This document shows, in pieces, positions 1-9,200 of a stretch of DNA of 64,000 bases. A program made the translations under genes and the position numbers. The notes below the pieces were generated by a model. That model saw nothing but the letters and a program-made list of their open reading frames with translations. It searched no databases and was not told where the DNA came from. The DNA lies in assembly GCA_013141055.1 (NCBI GenBank), contig JABFRS010000001.1, positions 2,166,567 to 2,230,566 of the forward strand. The letters are read 5' to 3'. The DNA comes from Cyclobacteriaceae bacterium. Lineage in GTDB: Bacteria > Bacteroidota > Bacteroidia > Cytophagales > Cyclobacteriaceae. Numbering within the stretch: the stretch's first letter is position 1; every line of letters begins with the position of its first letter.

Positions 1-1
1 A

Positions 2-268
2 AGCGCGTCATCTGGTTGGATCATCCTCATCACTTATCTTATAAGCTTCCCAATTCTGAAAGTAATTCTATCAAGGACAGCCTGGGGACAGGGTATTGCT
101 CAGCAAATGGCTGATTCCGCAAAGAAAAATCGCGCTGGCGGTGGGTGGTCATCCGGTGGAGGTTGGTATGGAGGTGGCGGCAGTGGCTGGGGCGGAGGAG
201 GTGGCGGTGGCGGCTTCTCCGGTGGTGGCGGAAGTTTCGGCGGCGGTGGAAGTAGCGGAAGCTGGTAA
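2..268 (+). CDS. TPM-domain (YgcG-type) protein, C-terminal end only
   Basis: This is the last 88 codons of a gene that begins before the window. The visible part has one hydrophobic stretch (about residues 6-20 of the fragment, GWIILITYLISFPIL) and then a tail made almost only of Gly, Ser, Trp and Phe (nt 139-265, motifs such as GGGWYGGGGSGW). A membrane anchor followed by a Gly-rich tail is the usual end of TPM_phosphatase/YgcG-like proteins, which are membrane-attached with the TPM domain outside. The TPM domain itself is not in view, so the family call rests only on this tail. The Gly-rich DNA makes other frames look open; these are artefacts. Confidence 0.6.
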   Translation, partial: SASSGWIILITYLISFPILKVILSRTAWGQGIAQQMADSAKKNRAGGGWSSGGGWYGGGGSGWGGGGGGGGFSGGGGSFGGGGSSGSW

Positions 269-324
269 TCAACGATTCTTTATACCGCTCCTTGAATAAA
301 ATAGCTTCAATCATATTACCACGC

Positions 325-332
325 TATTTTTG
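325..332 (+). promoter_or_regulatory. Possible -7 promoter box of glyA
   Basis: TATTTTTG fits the Bacteroidota -7 consensus TAnnTTTG. No TTTG lies at the expected 19-20 base distance upstream. If used, it gives glyA a leader of about 45 bases. Confidence 0.35.
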
Positions 333-380
333 CCCGGTAAAGCAATTCTGTAATCAATCTGAAAATCCATAAATCCTGTT

Positions 381-1652
381 ATGAAGAAAGATAAAATCAT
401 TTTCGACCTCATCGAAAAAGAAAAACATCGTCAGCAAAATGGCATAGAGCTTATTGCTTCTGAGAATTTTGTCTCGACACAGGTTATGAAAGCACAGGGT
501 ACTGTGCTGACTAACAAATATGCAGAAGGACTTCCCGGCAAAAGATATTATGGCGGATGCGAAGTCGTAGATGAAATAGAACAGCTTGCCATTGATCGCG
601 TGAAAGAACTTTTCGGTGCCGAGTGGGCGAATGTTCAACCTCACTCAGGGGCTCAGGCCAATGCAGCAGTTATGCTTGCATGTCTGAAGCCAGGCGATAA
701 AATTCTTGGATTCGATCTTTCACATGGTGGTCACCTGACTCACGGATCTCCTGTTAACTTTTCAGGAAAACTATATCAGCCATCATTTTACGGTGTCGAA
801 CAGGAAACAGGATTGATTGACTTTGATAAAGTAATAGAGATCGCTAAGCGTGAAAAACCTAAGATGGTAATCTGCGGCGCTTCTGCTTACAGTCGTGACT
901 GGGATTATAAAAAATTGCGTGAAGCTGCTGATTCTGTTGGCGCTTTGCTTTTAGCAGATGTGTCTCATCCTGCGGGATTGATTGCACGCGGCTTGTTGAA
1001 CGATCCGATGGAGCATTGTCATATTGTTACAACAACGACTCATAAAACTCTAAGGGGACCTCGTGGTGGATTGATCATGATCGGCAAAAATTTTGATAAC
1101 CCATGGGGACTAAAAACTCCAAAAGGAGAGATCAGAAAAATTTCTTCCCTTCTTGATTCAGGAGTTTTTCCCGGAACACAGGGAGGTCCATTGGAGCATG
1201 TTATCGCGGCGAAAGCCATTGCGTTTCAAGAGGCGATGAGCGATGAGTATATGACCTACATCGTTCAGGTTGCCAAGAATGCAAAAGCGATGGCCGATGA
1301 TTTTCTAAAACGTGGCTACAAGATCATTTCAGGTGGAACAGACAATCACCTGATGTTGATTGATCTTCGCTCAAAGAATCTCACTGGCAAAATTGCTGAA
1401 GAAAGTCTTATCAAGGCGGACATTACTATCAATAAAAACATGGTTCCTTTTGATACTCAATCACCGATGGTGACATCGGGAATGCGCATCGGAACACCGG
1501 CTATCACCAGTCGCGGCCTGAAAGAAAAGGATGTCATTAAGGTCGTTGATTTCATTGATGAAGCATTGAAAAAACCAACTGATGAAAAGCATCTCAAGGG
1601 TGTAAAGCGCAAGGTGAACGCCTTTATGAAGAAGTTTCCCCTTTATAGCTAA
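381..1652 (+). CDS. glyA: Serine hydroxymethyltransferase
   Basis: This cytosolic PLP enzyme interconverts serine plus tetrahydrofolate with glycine plus 5,10-methylene-tetrahydrofolate, the main source of one-carbon units. The 423-residue length fits bacterial GlyA. The N-terminal ELIASENF motif, the [13 protein letters not shown] motif (about residues 46-59) and [14 protein letters not shown] with the PLP-binding lysine at about residue 222 are all present, as is the [11 protein letters not shown] motif near the C-terminus. The ATG at 381 puts the family motif at the right distance. The gene stands alone: tatC follows after 78 bases with its own ribosome-binding site. Confidence 0.97.
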   Translation: MKKDKIIFDLIEKEKHRQQNGIELIASENFVSTQVMKAQGTVLTNKYAEGLPGKRYYGGCEVVDEIEQLAIDRVKELFGAEWANVQPHSGAQANAAVMLACLKPGDKILGFDLSHGGHLTHGSPVNFSGKLYQPSFYGVEQETGLIDFDKVIEIAKREKPKMVICGASAYSRDWDYKKLREAADSVGALLLADVSHPAGLIARGLLNDPMEHCHIVTTTTHKTLRGPRGGLIMIGKNFDNPWGLKTPKGEIRKISSLLDSGVFPGTQGGPLEHVIAAKAIAFQEAMSDEYMTYIVQVAKNAKAMADDFLKRGYKIISGGTDNHLMLIDLRSKNLTGKIAEESLIKADITINKNMVPFDTQSPMVTSGMRIGTPAITSRGLKEKDVIKVVDFIDEALKKPTDEKHLKGVKRKVNAFMKKFPLYS

Positions 1653-1730
1653 TCTTTAAATTTTTATTTCCGGCTGAATCCATTGACTTTCGCGGGATAT
1701 TTGTGAAGAACTCTTTAGGAGTTAATATTT

Positions 1731-2573
1731 ATGAGTGAAGAAAAAGAAATGTCTTTCCTCGATCATCTCGAGGAGCTCCGCTGGCACGTAGTTCGTTCCA
1801 TAGTCGCTGTAGCAGTTTTTACGATTGTTGGTTTTGTGGCCGCTCCATGGATATTTGAGAATATCATTTTTGCTCCCGCAAGAATTGATTTTCCAACGTT
1901 CAAATGGCTTTGCGACATAGGAAACTATTTAGGAACAGAGAGTCTTTGCTTTCCTCCTTTTGATTTCAAGGTGCAAAGCCGGTATATGACAGGTCAGTTT
2001 ACAATGCAGGTCCTTGCTGCTTTCGTAATCGGATTTATTGTTGCTTTCCCTTATGTTTTCTGGGAGATCTGGAGTTTTGTAAAACCAGGACTTCGTCAAA
2101 ATGAAGCGAAAGGTTCTAGCGGTGCTGTCTTCGCGGTTTCATTTTTATTCATTCTAGGAATCTCCTTTGGCTATTTTATTCTTTGCCCGATGATGACGTT
2201 GTTCTTTTCTACCTATTCCATCAGCACGATGATCCAGAATGAATTTGACATCACATCATACGTTTCAACAATTGTAGCTCTTGTCTTTGGAAGTGGTTTA
2301 TTGTTTCAATTGCCTGTGGTTGTTTATTTCATGACAAAGATTGGAGTGCTGACTCCACAGTTTATGCGCACGTATCGTCGACATGCAATTGTTGTGATTC
2401 TGATCATTGGTGCCATCGTTACGCCTCCTGATCCATTAAGCCAGGTGTTGATCTCAATGCCATTGTTCCTGCTTTACGAAATCAGTATCTTCATATCTGC
2501 AGGCGTCATTCGCGGAAAGCGTAAACAGGAAGAGCGTGAAGCTCGCGAAGAGGCTCAAATAAATCCATCATGA
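1731..2573 (+). CDS. tatC: Sec-independent translocase subunit TatC
   Basis: TatC is the inner-membrane receptor of the twin-arginine pathway; it binds signal peptides of folded proteins and works with TatA. The protein has 280 residues with the hallmark N-terminus MSFLDHLEELRWHVVRSI and about six membrane segments, including the AFVIGFIVAFPYVFWEIWSF region and the IGAIVTPPDPLSQ motif before the last helices. A 40-residue insert after TM1 (Cys-containing, residues about 45-85) faces the periplasm; inserts here are common in Bacteroidota TatC. An AGGAG at 1717-1721, nine bases before the ATG, is one of few clear Shine-Dalgarno sites in the window. The stop overlaps the start of rpiB (ATGA), so the two are probably translationally coupled. 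TatA is not nearby. Confidence 0.95.
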   Translation: MSEEKEMSFLDHLEELRWHVVRSIVAVAVFTIVGFVAAPWIFENIIFAPARIDFPTFKWLCDIGNYLGTESLCFPPFDFKVQSRYMTGQFTMQVLAAFVIGFIVAFPYVFWEIWSFVKPGLRQNEAKGSSGAVFAVSFLFILGISFGYFILCPMMTLFFSTYSISTMIQNEFDITSYVSTIVALVFGSGLLFQLPVVVYFMTKIGVLTPQFMRTYRRHAIVVILIIGAIVTPPDPLSQVLISMPLFLLYEISIFISAGVIRGKRKQEEREAREEAQINPS

Positions 2574-3001
2574 AAAAACTAGCGATTGGATCTGATCATG
2601 CAGGCTTTGAATTAAAAGAGATCATTAAAAAGAAGCTTGAGCAGCAAGGCCATACAGTAAAAGATTTCGGGACGTATAGTCTTGAATCTACTGACTATGC
2701 TGATTATGCACATCCATTGTCGCTCGCTGTCGAGAAAAAAGAATTTGAGCAAGGAATACTTATCTGCGGAAGCGGAAATGGAATTGCTATCACAGCAAAC
2801 AAGCATCAGGGGATCCGGGCTGCACTTTGCTGGCTGGAAGAACTTGCTGCTTTAGCCCGTCAGCACAACAATGCAAACGTCTTGTGCCTACCGGCTCGTT
2901 ACATTAGTCCTGAGCTTGCAGAACAGATTACCAATAAGTTTTTAACTACCGAGTTTGAGGGTGGCCGCCATACACGCCGCGTTGAAAAGATCAGCTGTTA
3001 A
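2570..3001 (+). CDS. rpiB: Ribose-5-phosphate isomerase B
   Basis: RpiB interconverts ribose-5-phosphate and ribulose-5-phosphate in the pentose phosphate pathway. The 143 residues match the RpiB/LacA/LacB fold: GSDHAGFELKE at the N-terminus, the active-site Cys in ILICGSGNGIAITANK (about residues 63-78), the NANVLCLPARYIS phosphate-binding region and the C-terminal GGRHTRRVEKI. LacA/LacB are excluded by context, as there is no lactose or tagatose gene nearby. It overlaps tatC by four bases. Its stop TAA shares a TTAA tetranucleotide with the stop of the convergent gene. Confidence 0.93.
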   Translation: MKKLAIGSDHAGFELKEIIKKKLEQQGHTVKDFGTYSLESTDYADYAHPLSLAVEKKEFEQGILICGSGNGIAITANKHQGIRAALCWLEELAALARQHNNANVLCLPARYISPELAEQITNKFLTTEFEGGRHTRRVEKISC

Positions 3002-4389
3002 CGTCTCCAGTAAATTCCATTGTCCTTCCGGTAATGACTTTTGATCATTGGGATTCTCTCAATGAAAGGCTCCATTTTTCCCGCCTCATCAATGATTACG
3101 TCTGGAACATCTTCGGCAACTGCTTTGTTGATTTTTATGATGTTCTCATAGTAATCCGGCCCATCAAAATACTTGCTTGATAATTCCCAATCCAAAAAGT
3201 ATCCGGCAAGTTTGTTTTGTTTTAATAGAGAAATGTCATCACCAACGATCATAACTTTTCTGCCAACAATTGTCTTCTCATAAATTGATTCAGATGGAAA
3301 CATTGCGCTGTAGTCAATCTGATCGAAGACTTTGTGGCGAGATAGAATATTAACAGAGATCAATCCAATGATCAATAACCATAACATGGTTTCCGCAATA
3401 AATTTTCTTCGGATCAACAATAAATAATGGCTGATAAAATATGCAATGGGTGGAATGAATGTAAGGAAACTATGTGGAGTACGACCTGCAGTCAACCAGG
3501 TTTGCAGCATGGCTATTCCTAACCATAAAAAGATCACCTGAAAAAGTTGTGATTGATACTTTGTAAACCTGGCTTCTCGTGTCAGCATGAAAAGCGAAAT
3601 AACAAAGTAGATCAATGGTACAATGCCAAGGGTTAAAATGGACTTCATGGAAACAATTCCTGAGCTCAGCTGGGTAACGTTCGCCACATAAAAGTGAGAC
3701 CAGAGTGCATCAGTTTGTCCATAACAATAGTAGACGATCATGAGTATTCCATGAACAAGACCATACCCAAAGAACAACAATAGAATTTTTCTTATGGTAG
3801 CCCTGGCAAAGATTATAAGAATGAAAACCGTTCCTATCAGGAATACTGTATAAGAAAATACAAAGAGCGATGACATTCCTAAAAAGAATCCAAGATTCAA
3901 TACGATCGAATCTCTGTCAACGCGGAATTCAATTTCTTTAAAGAGATTATTCAATGCCAGAAGCAGCAAGGTAGATGCAAATAACTCGGGTGTGATCGCC
4001 AGTAAATCAAATGAGAAAAAGCATAAGAACCCGAAAATGAGAGCCGGTACATAGTTGTTCTCGTTATAGGCCTTATTGTTAATTAACAGAATTCCGAAAT
4101 AAGAGGCCTGAAAAAAAATTACAATCAACGCAAGGATATGACGCGCCATCAGAGATCTTCCAAACAGAAAGTCAAGAAGCCCATCTGTAACGGCCATCAG
4201 TGGTGCAGTGCTATCTATGATTTCTACATATAGTAATTTCTCTCCCATCACTTCTCCCAACACCATTCCTTTTAATTCCTGAAGGGTCATCGCTGGTAAA
4301 TCGATTAATAGAGGAAGACTGGCCAATACAAGAAGTATCAGCAGGCTGAAAAGGCGATAAGGATCATTTATGCGGAAGTAGCGTAGCAC
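2998..4389 (-). CDS. Polytopic membrane protein, function unknown
   Basis: A 463-residue protein with roughly ten hydrophobic helices spread over residues 10-345 and a C-terminal soluble part (about 350-463). It resembles the uncharacterised Bacteroidota membrane proteins grouped as DUF6427 or glycosyltransferase-39-like, but no catalytic motif is visible and I do not assign an activity. The C-terminal part contains VMIVGDDISLLKQNKLAGYF and PDVIIDEAGKMEPFIERIP, which reads like the lumenal end of a GT-C type membrane transferase. That is inference only. The start is GTG at 4389; the first in-frame ATG lies about 33 codons in, past the first helix. It converges on rpiB with overlapping stops. 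Confidence 0.7.
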   Translation of the reverse strand: MLRYFRINDPYRLFSLLILLVLASLPLLIDLPAMTLQELKGMVLGEVMGEKLLYVEIIDSTAPLMAVTDGLLDFLFGRSLMARHILALIVIFFQASYFGILLINNKAYNENNYVPALIFGFLCFFSFDLLAITPELFASTLLLLALNNLFKEIEFRVDRDSIVLNLGFFLGMSSLFVFSYTVFLIGTVFILIIFARATIRKILLLFFGYGLVHGILMIVYYCYGQTDALWSHFYVANVTQLSSGIVSMKSILTLGIVPLIYFVISLFMLTREARFTKYQSQLFQVIFLWLGIAMLQTWLTAGRTPHSFLTFIPPIAYFISHYLLLIRRKFIAETMLWLLIIGLISVNILSRHKVFDQIDYSAMFPSESIYEKTIVGRKVMIVGDDISLLKQNKLAGYFLDWELSSKYFDGPDYYENIIKINKAVAEDVPDVIIDEAGKMEPFIERIPMIKSHYRKDNGIYWRR

Positions 4390-4479
4390 GAAAAATTCTG
4401 ATTATGGCGCAAATAACTTAAAAATACTTGAGGAAGCTTCGGTTCATGGAAACTATGGCCGATTCCTCTTTGACTTTCC

Positions 4480-4487
4480 TATCTTTG
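4480..4487 (+). promoter_or_regulatory. -7 promoter box of rbfA
   Basis: TATCTTTG is an exact TAnnTTTG match. Only CTCTC separates it from the ATG at 4493, so the transcript may start at or next to the start codon. Confidence 0.55.
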
Positions 4488-4492
4488 CTCTC

Positions 4493-4867
4493 ATGAGCGG
4501 AACCGTGCGACAGCAAAAATTCAGCAAGCTGATACAGAAAGAACTTAGTGACATCTTCCAACGAGATCAGCGTGGTCTTCTGGGAAATGAGTTTATGACT
4601 GTTATGGATGTAAAGATCAGTCCAGACCTGAGTGTTGCCAGAGTATATATTAGCATGGCATTGGTTAAGGACAAAAAGTCTTTACTTGAAAAGCTTGATG
4701 ATCGGAAAAAAGAAATAAGAAAAGCGTTGGGAGATCGCATCCGTAATCAGGCGCGCATTATACCTCATTTGAATTTCTTTCTTGATGAAACCGAAGAAGG
4801 TGCACAGCGCATCGAAGACATTCTCAAGGGCCTTAATATCCCGCCGGCAGAGCCAGACGAAAAATAA
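4493..4867 (+). CDS. rbfA: 30S ribosome-binding factor A
   Basis: RbfA binds the 30S subunit and helps 16S rRNA 5' end maturation, including in the cold. The 124-residue protein has the family pattern: a basic N-terminus (QQKFSKLIQKELSDIFQ), DVKISPDLSVARVYIS in the KH-like core, and RIIPHLNFFLDETEEGAQRI near the end. The ATG at 4493 follows a promoter box by five bases. The LolC-like permease starts 14 bases after its stop, so both are probably one transcript. Confidence 0.94.
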   Translation: MSGTVRQQKFSKLIQKELSDIFQRDQRGLLGNEFMTVMDVKISPDLSVARVYISMALVKDKKSLLEKLDDRKKEIRKALGDRIRNQARIIPHLNFFLDETEEGAQRIEDILKGLNIPPAEPDEK

Positions 4868-4881
4868 TCTTATTCGATTAA

Positions 4882-6102
4882 ATGAATCTTCCTTTCTTTT
4901 TCGCAAGACGTTATTTTCTATCCAGGCGAAAGAAGAATTTCATAAATGTAATTTCCATTTTGTCAATGATATGCGTTGCTTTTGTAACCGCCGCATTGAT
5001 CATCGTGCTTTCTGTTTTCAACGGTCTGGAGGTTTTGTTAGGATCATTGTACACTTCTTTTGATCCCGAACTCAAAATTGAAACCTTAAAAGGAAAATCA
5101 TTCGAGATCAATGACTCGATGATGAAGAACCTTCAATCCATTCAGGGCGTTAAGATCATAACAGAAGTCATTGAAGACTATGCTTATGTGAAGTATCGGG
5201 ATGCAAGCATGGTAGTAACAATAAAAGGTGTAAGCGATAATTTTATTGATCAGCATCGTCTTGATGGTCACATAACAGAAGGTAAACTAAAACTTAAAAA
5301 GGACAGCATTCCATTTGCCATAATTGGAAGAGGGGTTCGTTATACTCTTTCTGCTGAGGTGACGGATGATATGTACGCCATTCAGGTGTTCTACATCAAA
5401 AATTTCAAAAGTGGCACGATCGATCCATCGAAAATGTATGCGCGAAAAAGTATACGCCCTGGTTCTGTATTTGCGATTGAAAAGAACTTCGATGAAAATT
5501 ATATTTTCGTTCCGATCAGCTTTGCAAAAGACCTCCTGGATTATGGCAACAGACGTACAGCGCTTGAAGTGCAAACCGATGGATTGAACATTGATGAAGT
5601 AAAGAAGAAAGTTCAATCGGTATTAGGAGAAAATTTTGTTGTGCTCACAAACAAAGAGCAGCACAAGGATTTATATCGGTTATTGAAGTTCGAAAAGCTT
5701 TTTTCTTTCTTCTCACTATCTCTTCTGCTTCTGGTTGGATGTATCAACATGTTTTTCTCATTGATGATGCTTGCAATTGACAAGAAGAAAGATATCAGCA
5801 TTCTGGCCGCCATCGGTGCACCTTCATCTTTCATAAAAAAAATATTCCTGGCAGAGGGTGCGCTCATATCATTGATCGGTGCAGGGATCGGTCTGTTACT
5901 TGGAGCAACATTGGTTTATTTACAGGACACTGTTGGCCTTGTGGGAATGGGCATGGAGAACGTTATCGTTAACTATTATCCTGTCGAGATGCAGGTATCC
6001 GATTTTCTATTGACGACGGCTGTAATTCTTGTTTTCAGCATACTGATATCAATCAGACCAGCCATTTTAGCCTCCAGATCGTATTCAATCGACCATCTGT
6101 GA
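4882..6102 (+). CDS. LolC/LolE-family ABC transporter permease (FtsX type)
   Basis: A 406-residue inner-membrane permease of the MacB/LolCE superfamily. The N-terminus FFFARRYFLSRRKKNFINVIS followed by TM1 (about residues 22-50) is the LolC/E signature. A periplasmic domain covers about 55-265 and three more helices form the FtsX domain (about 272-400). LolC/LolE extract lipoproteins from the inner membrane for transfer to LolA. No LolD-type ATPase is encoded beside it or elsewhere in the window, so its partner must lie at another locus. It is probably co-transcribed with rbfA. A MacB-like role cannot be excluded, but the short single-permease layout favours LolC/E. Confidence 0.85.
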   Translation: MNLPFFFARRYFLSRRKKNFINVISILSMICVAFVTAALIIVLSVFNGLEVLLGSLYTSFDPELKIETLKGKSFEINDSMMKNLQSIQGVKIITEVIEDYAYVKYRDASMVVTIKGVSDNFIDQHRLDGHITEGKLKLKKDSIPFAIIGRGVRYTLSAEVTDDMYAIQVFYIKNFKSGTIDPSKMYARKSIRPGSVFAIEKNFDENYIFVPISFAKDLLDYGNRRTALEVQTDGLNIDEVKKKVQSVLGENFVVLTNKEQHKDLYRLLKFEKLFSFFSLSLLLLVGCINMFFSLMMLAIDKKKDISILAAIGAPSSFIKKIFLAEGALISLIGAGIGLLLGATLVYLQDTVGLVGMGMENVIVNYYPVEMQVSDFLLTTAVILVFSILISIRPAILASRSYSIDHL

Positions 6103-6180
6103 TGTAAGTTTCATTCGTAAAAAGCTGAAAAACTTTACCGGAGATTACCTATTTTGCAATTCCGCTTTTTCTGAAAAGTG

Positions 6181-6197
6181 CCAAAATTCTGTTTTGG
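6181..6197. repeat. Short inverted repeat CCAAAA-N5-TTTTGG
   Basis: A perfect six-base inverted repeat in the 140-base gap between the LolC-like gene and the SNF2 gene. It has no T-run after it, so it is not a classic terminator. It may be an operator or chance. Nothing else stands out in this gap apart from an imperfect TATTTTG at about 6149-6155. Confidence 0.25.
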
Positions 6198-6242
6198 AGC
6201 TTCTTCTGAAGAGCGAAAACAACATTTTTAGCCCAAAATCGC

Positions 6243-9191
6243 ATGAAAGTTTCGGCAGCTCAGCCCTTTCAACTGATTTACTCGCTCTACCAGCACGAGT
6301 ATCTGGGGTATATATTTGAAGCCTTCATTGTCCGTCTGGATGAGACAGGAAAACTCACCTACCAACATCAGAACATCTCATCAAAAAATGCAAAGGAATT
6401 TGCAAAGGGTCTTGATGAGCGCGATTATGAATTAATAGATTTAATGGACAGCATGAATCAGGATGCTGTGCTTCGTCACTTCTCAAAAAAAATAATGAAG
6501 CCTGATGAGTTCTTCTCCAAGATCTTCAAAAAAGATAAGGGTGAAGAAAAGCTACTTCAGGAACAGATAGATGCTTACATGGAGAAACGGAGAGCTTCCG
6601 TTCTTGAAAAAATAAAAGGCAAACGTCTTTTTGAAATGGGCAATGATGGTGAGCCTACCTGGAGAAAAATTGAAGTTCCCGATCAACGCGCTAATGTAAA
6701 ATTTCACTTTATCCGAAATCAGGAGAACACAACGTACTATCCAACCATTACACACAACGATCAGAATGTAGAAATTCCAAATGCAGGGGCTTACATGGTT
6801 TGTAAAACTCCAGCGTGGGTTGTTGTCAATGGAAAGCTTTATGGTTTCGATAAGTTTGTGGATGGGAAAAAATTAAATCCCTTCCTCACGCGCAAGAATA
6901 TTGTCATTCCAAAAAACCTGGAAGAGAATTACTACAATAATTTTATCACTTCACTTATTGCAAGCTTTGAAGATGTGGAGGTAGAGGGATTTGAGATCGT
7001 AAAAAATGTTTATGAACCTCATCCGCTTCTTACTATTTCTGAATTACCACCTGCTAATACAAAAGAAGCCGCTACTCTCTTCTCAGAACATCCTGAAGAA
7101 AAGCCGAGCAATGACGAAGCTGGAAAAATTGTGTTTGATCTTTCCTTTAAATATGGCAAGTATCGCTTTCGGGGAGATTCAGGTGATGTGAGTGTTTCAA
7201 TGGAAAAGAAAGACAATGATTTTATTTTTCACCGCATTAAAAGAAATATCAATTCAGAAAAAAACTACAAGCAGACGCTGATCAAGTTAGGATTGCCTCT
7301 TTCGGGAACTTTCAGAACAGCGGTCGACAAAGCACATGCTTTTTCATGGATCAATGAGAATCGTGTCAATCTATTGAATTTCGGTTTTGAAGTCAGTCAG
7401 CCTGAGAATCGTGATAAAAAGTATTTTGTAGGAAAGGCAATAATTGAACTTGAAGTCAAAGAAAGTATTGACTGGTTTGATATTCATGCAAAGATTCGTT
7501 TCGGAGAGTATGAGATTTCATTTAAAGAGCTTCGTAAGCTCATCCTGAAAAAGAAAGTTGAGTTCAAGCTTCCCAACGGTGAGATTGCTATTATTCCGGA
7601 AGCATGGCTTATTAAGTACGGTGACTTGTTTGCCATGAGTGAAACACATGGCACGAATGAAAAACCTGTCCTTCATAAATATCACCTCAACCTTGTAAAA
7701 GAACTTCAGGATGGAAATCTTGCCAAGGTTCACATCAGTGACCGACTGAGAAATATTGAAAACTTCACTGGCGTAAAAGATTATCCTTTGCCTGCAGGCT
7801 TTAGTGGTCAATTACGTCCTTACCAAAAGGCCGGTTATAACTGGTTAAGGTTTCTCAACGAATTCAGACTTGGTGGATGCCTCGCAGATGACATGGGACT
7901 TGGGAAAACCGTTCAAACCCTCACTCTTCTCCAATCCGAAAAGGAAAAGGGAAATTCAGGTACATCATTGCTGATCATGCCTACATCTCTTTTGTACAAC
8001 TGGGAAATGGAGGCGGCCAAGTTTGTACCTGACCTGAAAATACTGACTTACACAGGAACGGGTCGAAACAAAGACATTGAACGTTTTTCAAAGTATGATA
8101 TCGTTCTCACCTCTTACGGAATAACACGTTTGGATATTGAGTCTTTGCAGAAATTCAATTTCCATTATGTGATCCTGGATGAATCCCAGGTAATTAAAAA
8201 TCCTACTTCTAATATTGCGAAAGCCGTGCTTCAATTGAAGTCGCGTTTCAAATTGACATTAACCGGAACACCATTAGAAAATACAACGCTTGATCTTTGG
8301 TCACAGATGACTTTTATCAATCCTGGTTTGCTGGGTGGGCAAACGTTTTTCAAAAATGAATACCAGGTACCTATTGAAAAAAGACAGGATGAAGCAAAGA
8401 CGAAAAAACTGAATGCGATCATCAAGCCGTTTATCTTAAGAAGACTAAAATCTCAGGTTGCTACCGACCTTCCGGAAAAAGTAGAAAACATCTATTATAC
8501 CAACTTATCTCCTGCACAAGAGGAGAAGTATGAAGAAGCAAAGTCATTCTATCGACATAAAATTCTTGACCTGATAGAGAAAGAAGGACTTAACAATTCA
8601 CGTATTACCATTTTGGAAGGACTCACGAAACTTCGTCAGATATCCAATCATCCAAAAATGGTGGATATTCATTACAAGGGTGACTCCGGAAAACTGGAAG
8701 ATCTTTCCCACATGATCGAGAATGCTTTACTGGAAGGACACAAGCTTTTAATTTTTAGTCAATTCGTAAAACATCTTGAGATTGTCAGAGAGTTTCTAAA
8801 ATCCAAGAAGATAGATTTTGCATACCTTGATGGATCCAGCATGGATCGTAAAGACCAGGTTGAAAGATTCAATAAGGATCCTAATCTTAAAATATTCCTG
8901 ATTTCCATTAAGGCCGGAGGTCTTGGTCTTAATCTTACCGAAGCAGATTATGTGTTTATTCTGGATCCATGGTGGAATCCAGCTGTTGAGCACCAGGCGA
9001 TCGATCGGGCACATCGCATTGGCCAAAAGAAAAAAGTGTTCACCTACAAGTTCATTACAAGAAATACTGTGGAGGAAAAAATTCTGCAGCTGCAGAAAAA
9101 CAAACTAAGATTATCTGAAAGTCTTATCAGCACAGAAGAAAGCATCGTTAAATCTCTCACACGCGAGGATATTGAAATGATGCTTGCGTAG
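6243..9191 (+). CDS. SNF2-family DEAD/DEAH-box helicase
   Basis: A 982-residue Swi2/Snf2-type ATPase, expected to translocate on double-stranded DNA. The C-terminal half holds both RecA-like lobes: ADDMGLGKTVQTL (Walker A, about 548-560), motif II DESQ at about 646-649, LTGTPLEN, the second-lobe LIFSQFVKHLEI, GGLGLNLTEADYV, and HRIGQKK at about 924. The first 520 residues match no domain I can name and show no membrane segment. Motif II is DESQ rather than the usual DEAQ/DEAH. The gene stands alone with no methylase, nuclease or phage-defence partner beside it, so a housekeeping or transcription-related role (compare RapA) is more likely than defence. Single SNF2 genes like this are frequent in Bacteroidota. 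Confidence 0.92.
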   Translation: MKVSAAQPFQLIYSLYQHEYLGYIFEAFIVRLDETGKLTYQHQNISSKNAKEFAKGLDERDYELIDLMDSMNQDAVLRHFSKKIMKPDEFFSKIFKKDKGEEKLLQEQIDAYMEKRRASVLEKIKGKRLFEMGNDGEPTWRKIEVPDQRANVKFHFIRNQENTTYYPTITHNDQNVEIPNAGAYMVCKTPAWVVVNGKLYGFDKFVDGKKLNPFLTRKNIVIPKNLEENYYNNFITSLIASFEDVEVEGFEIVKNVYEPHPLLTISELPPANTKEAATLFSEHPEEKPSNDEAGKIVFDLSFKYGKYRFRGDSGDVSVSMEKKDNDFIFHRIKRNINSEKNYKQTLIKLGLPLSGTFRTAVDKAHAFSWINENRVNLLNFGFEVSQPENRDKKYFVGKAIIELEVKESIDWFDIHAKIRFGEYEISFKELRKLILKKKVEFKLPNGEIAIIPEAWLIKYGDLFAMSETHGTNEKPVLHKYHLNLVKELQDGNLAKVHISDRLRNIENFTGVKDYPLPAGFSGQLRPYQKAGYNWLRFLNEFRLGGCLADDMGLGKTVQTLTLLQSEKEKGNSGTSLLIMPTSLLYNWEMEAAKFVPDLKILTYTGTGRNKDIERFSKYDIVLTSYGITRLDIESLQKFNFHYVILDESQVIKNPTSNIAKAVLQLKSRFKLTLTGTPLENTTLDLWSQMTFINPGLLGGQTFFKNEYQVPIEKRQDEAKTKKLNAIIKPFILRRLKSQVATDLPEKVENIYYTNLSPAQEEKYEEAKSFYRHKILDLIEKEGLNNSRITILEGLTKLRQISNHPKMVDIHYKGDSGKLEDLSHMIENALLEGHKLLIFSQFVKHLEIVREFLKSKKIDFAYLDGSSMDRKDQVERFNKDPNLKIFLISIKAGGLGLNLTEADYVFILDPWWNPAVEHQAIDRAHRIGQKKKVFTYKFITRNTVEEKILQLQKNKLRLSESLISTEESIVKSLTREDIEMMLA

Positions 9192-9200
9192 CATTAGCTT

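Noticed and set aside
96-299. Open frame on the plus strand encoding a Val/Ala/Glu-rich 67-residue peptide
   Set aside because: It is a frame-shadow of the Gly-rich tail of the TPM-type protein; GGx codons read in another frame give long open stretches.
1693-1700. GATATTTG before tatC as a -7 box
   Set aside because: First base differs from the consensus and no -33 element lies at 19-20 bases; left unannotated.
6243-9191. SNF2 helicase as part of a phage-defence island (such as DISARM)
   Set aside because: No methylase, DUF1998, PLD or nuclease gene is nearby; neighbours are housekeeping genes on both sides.
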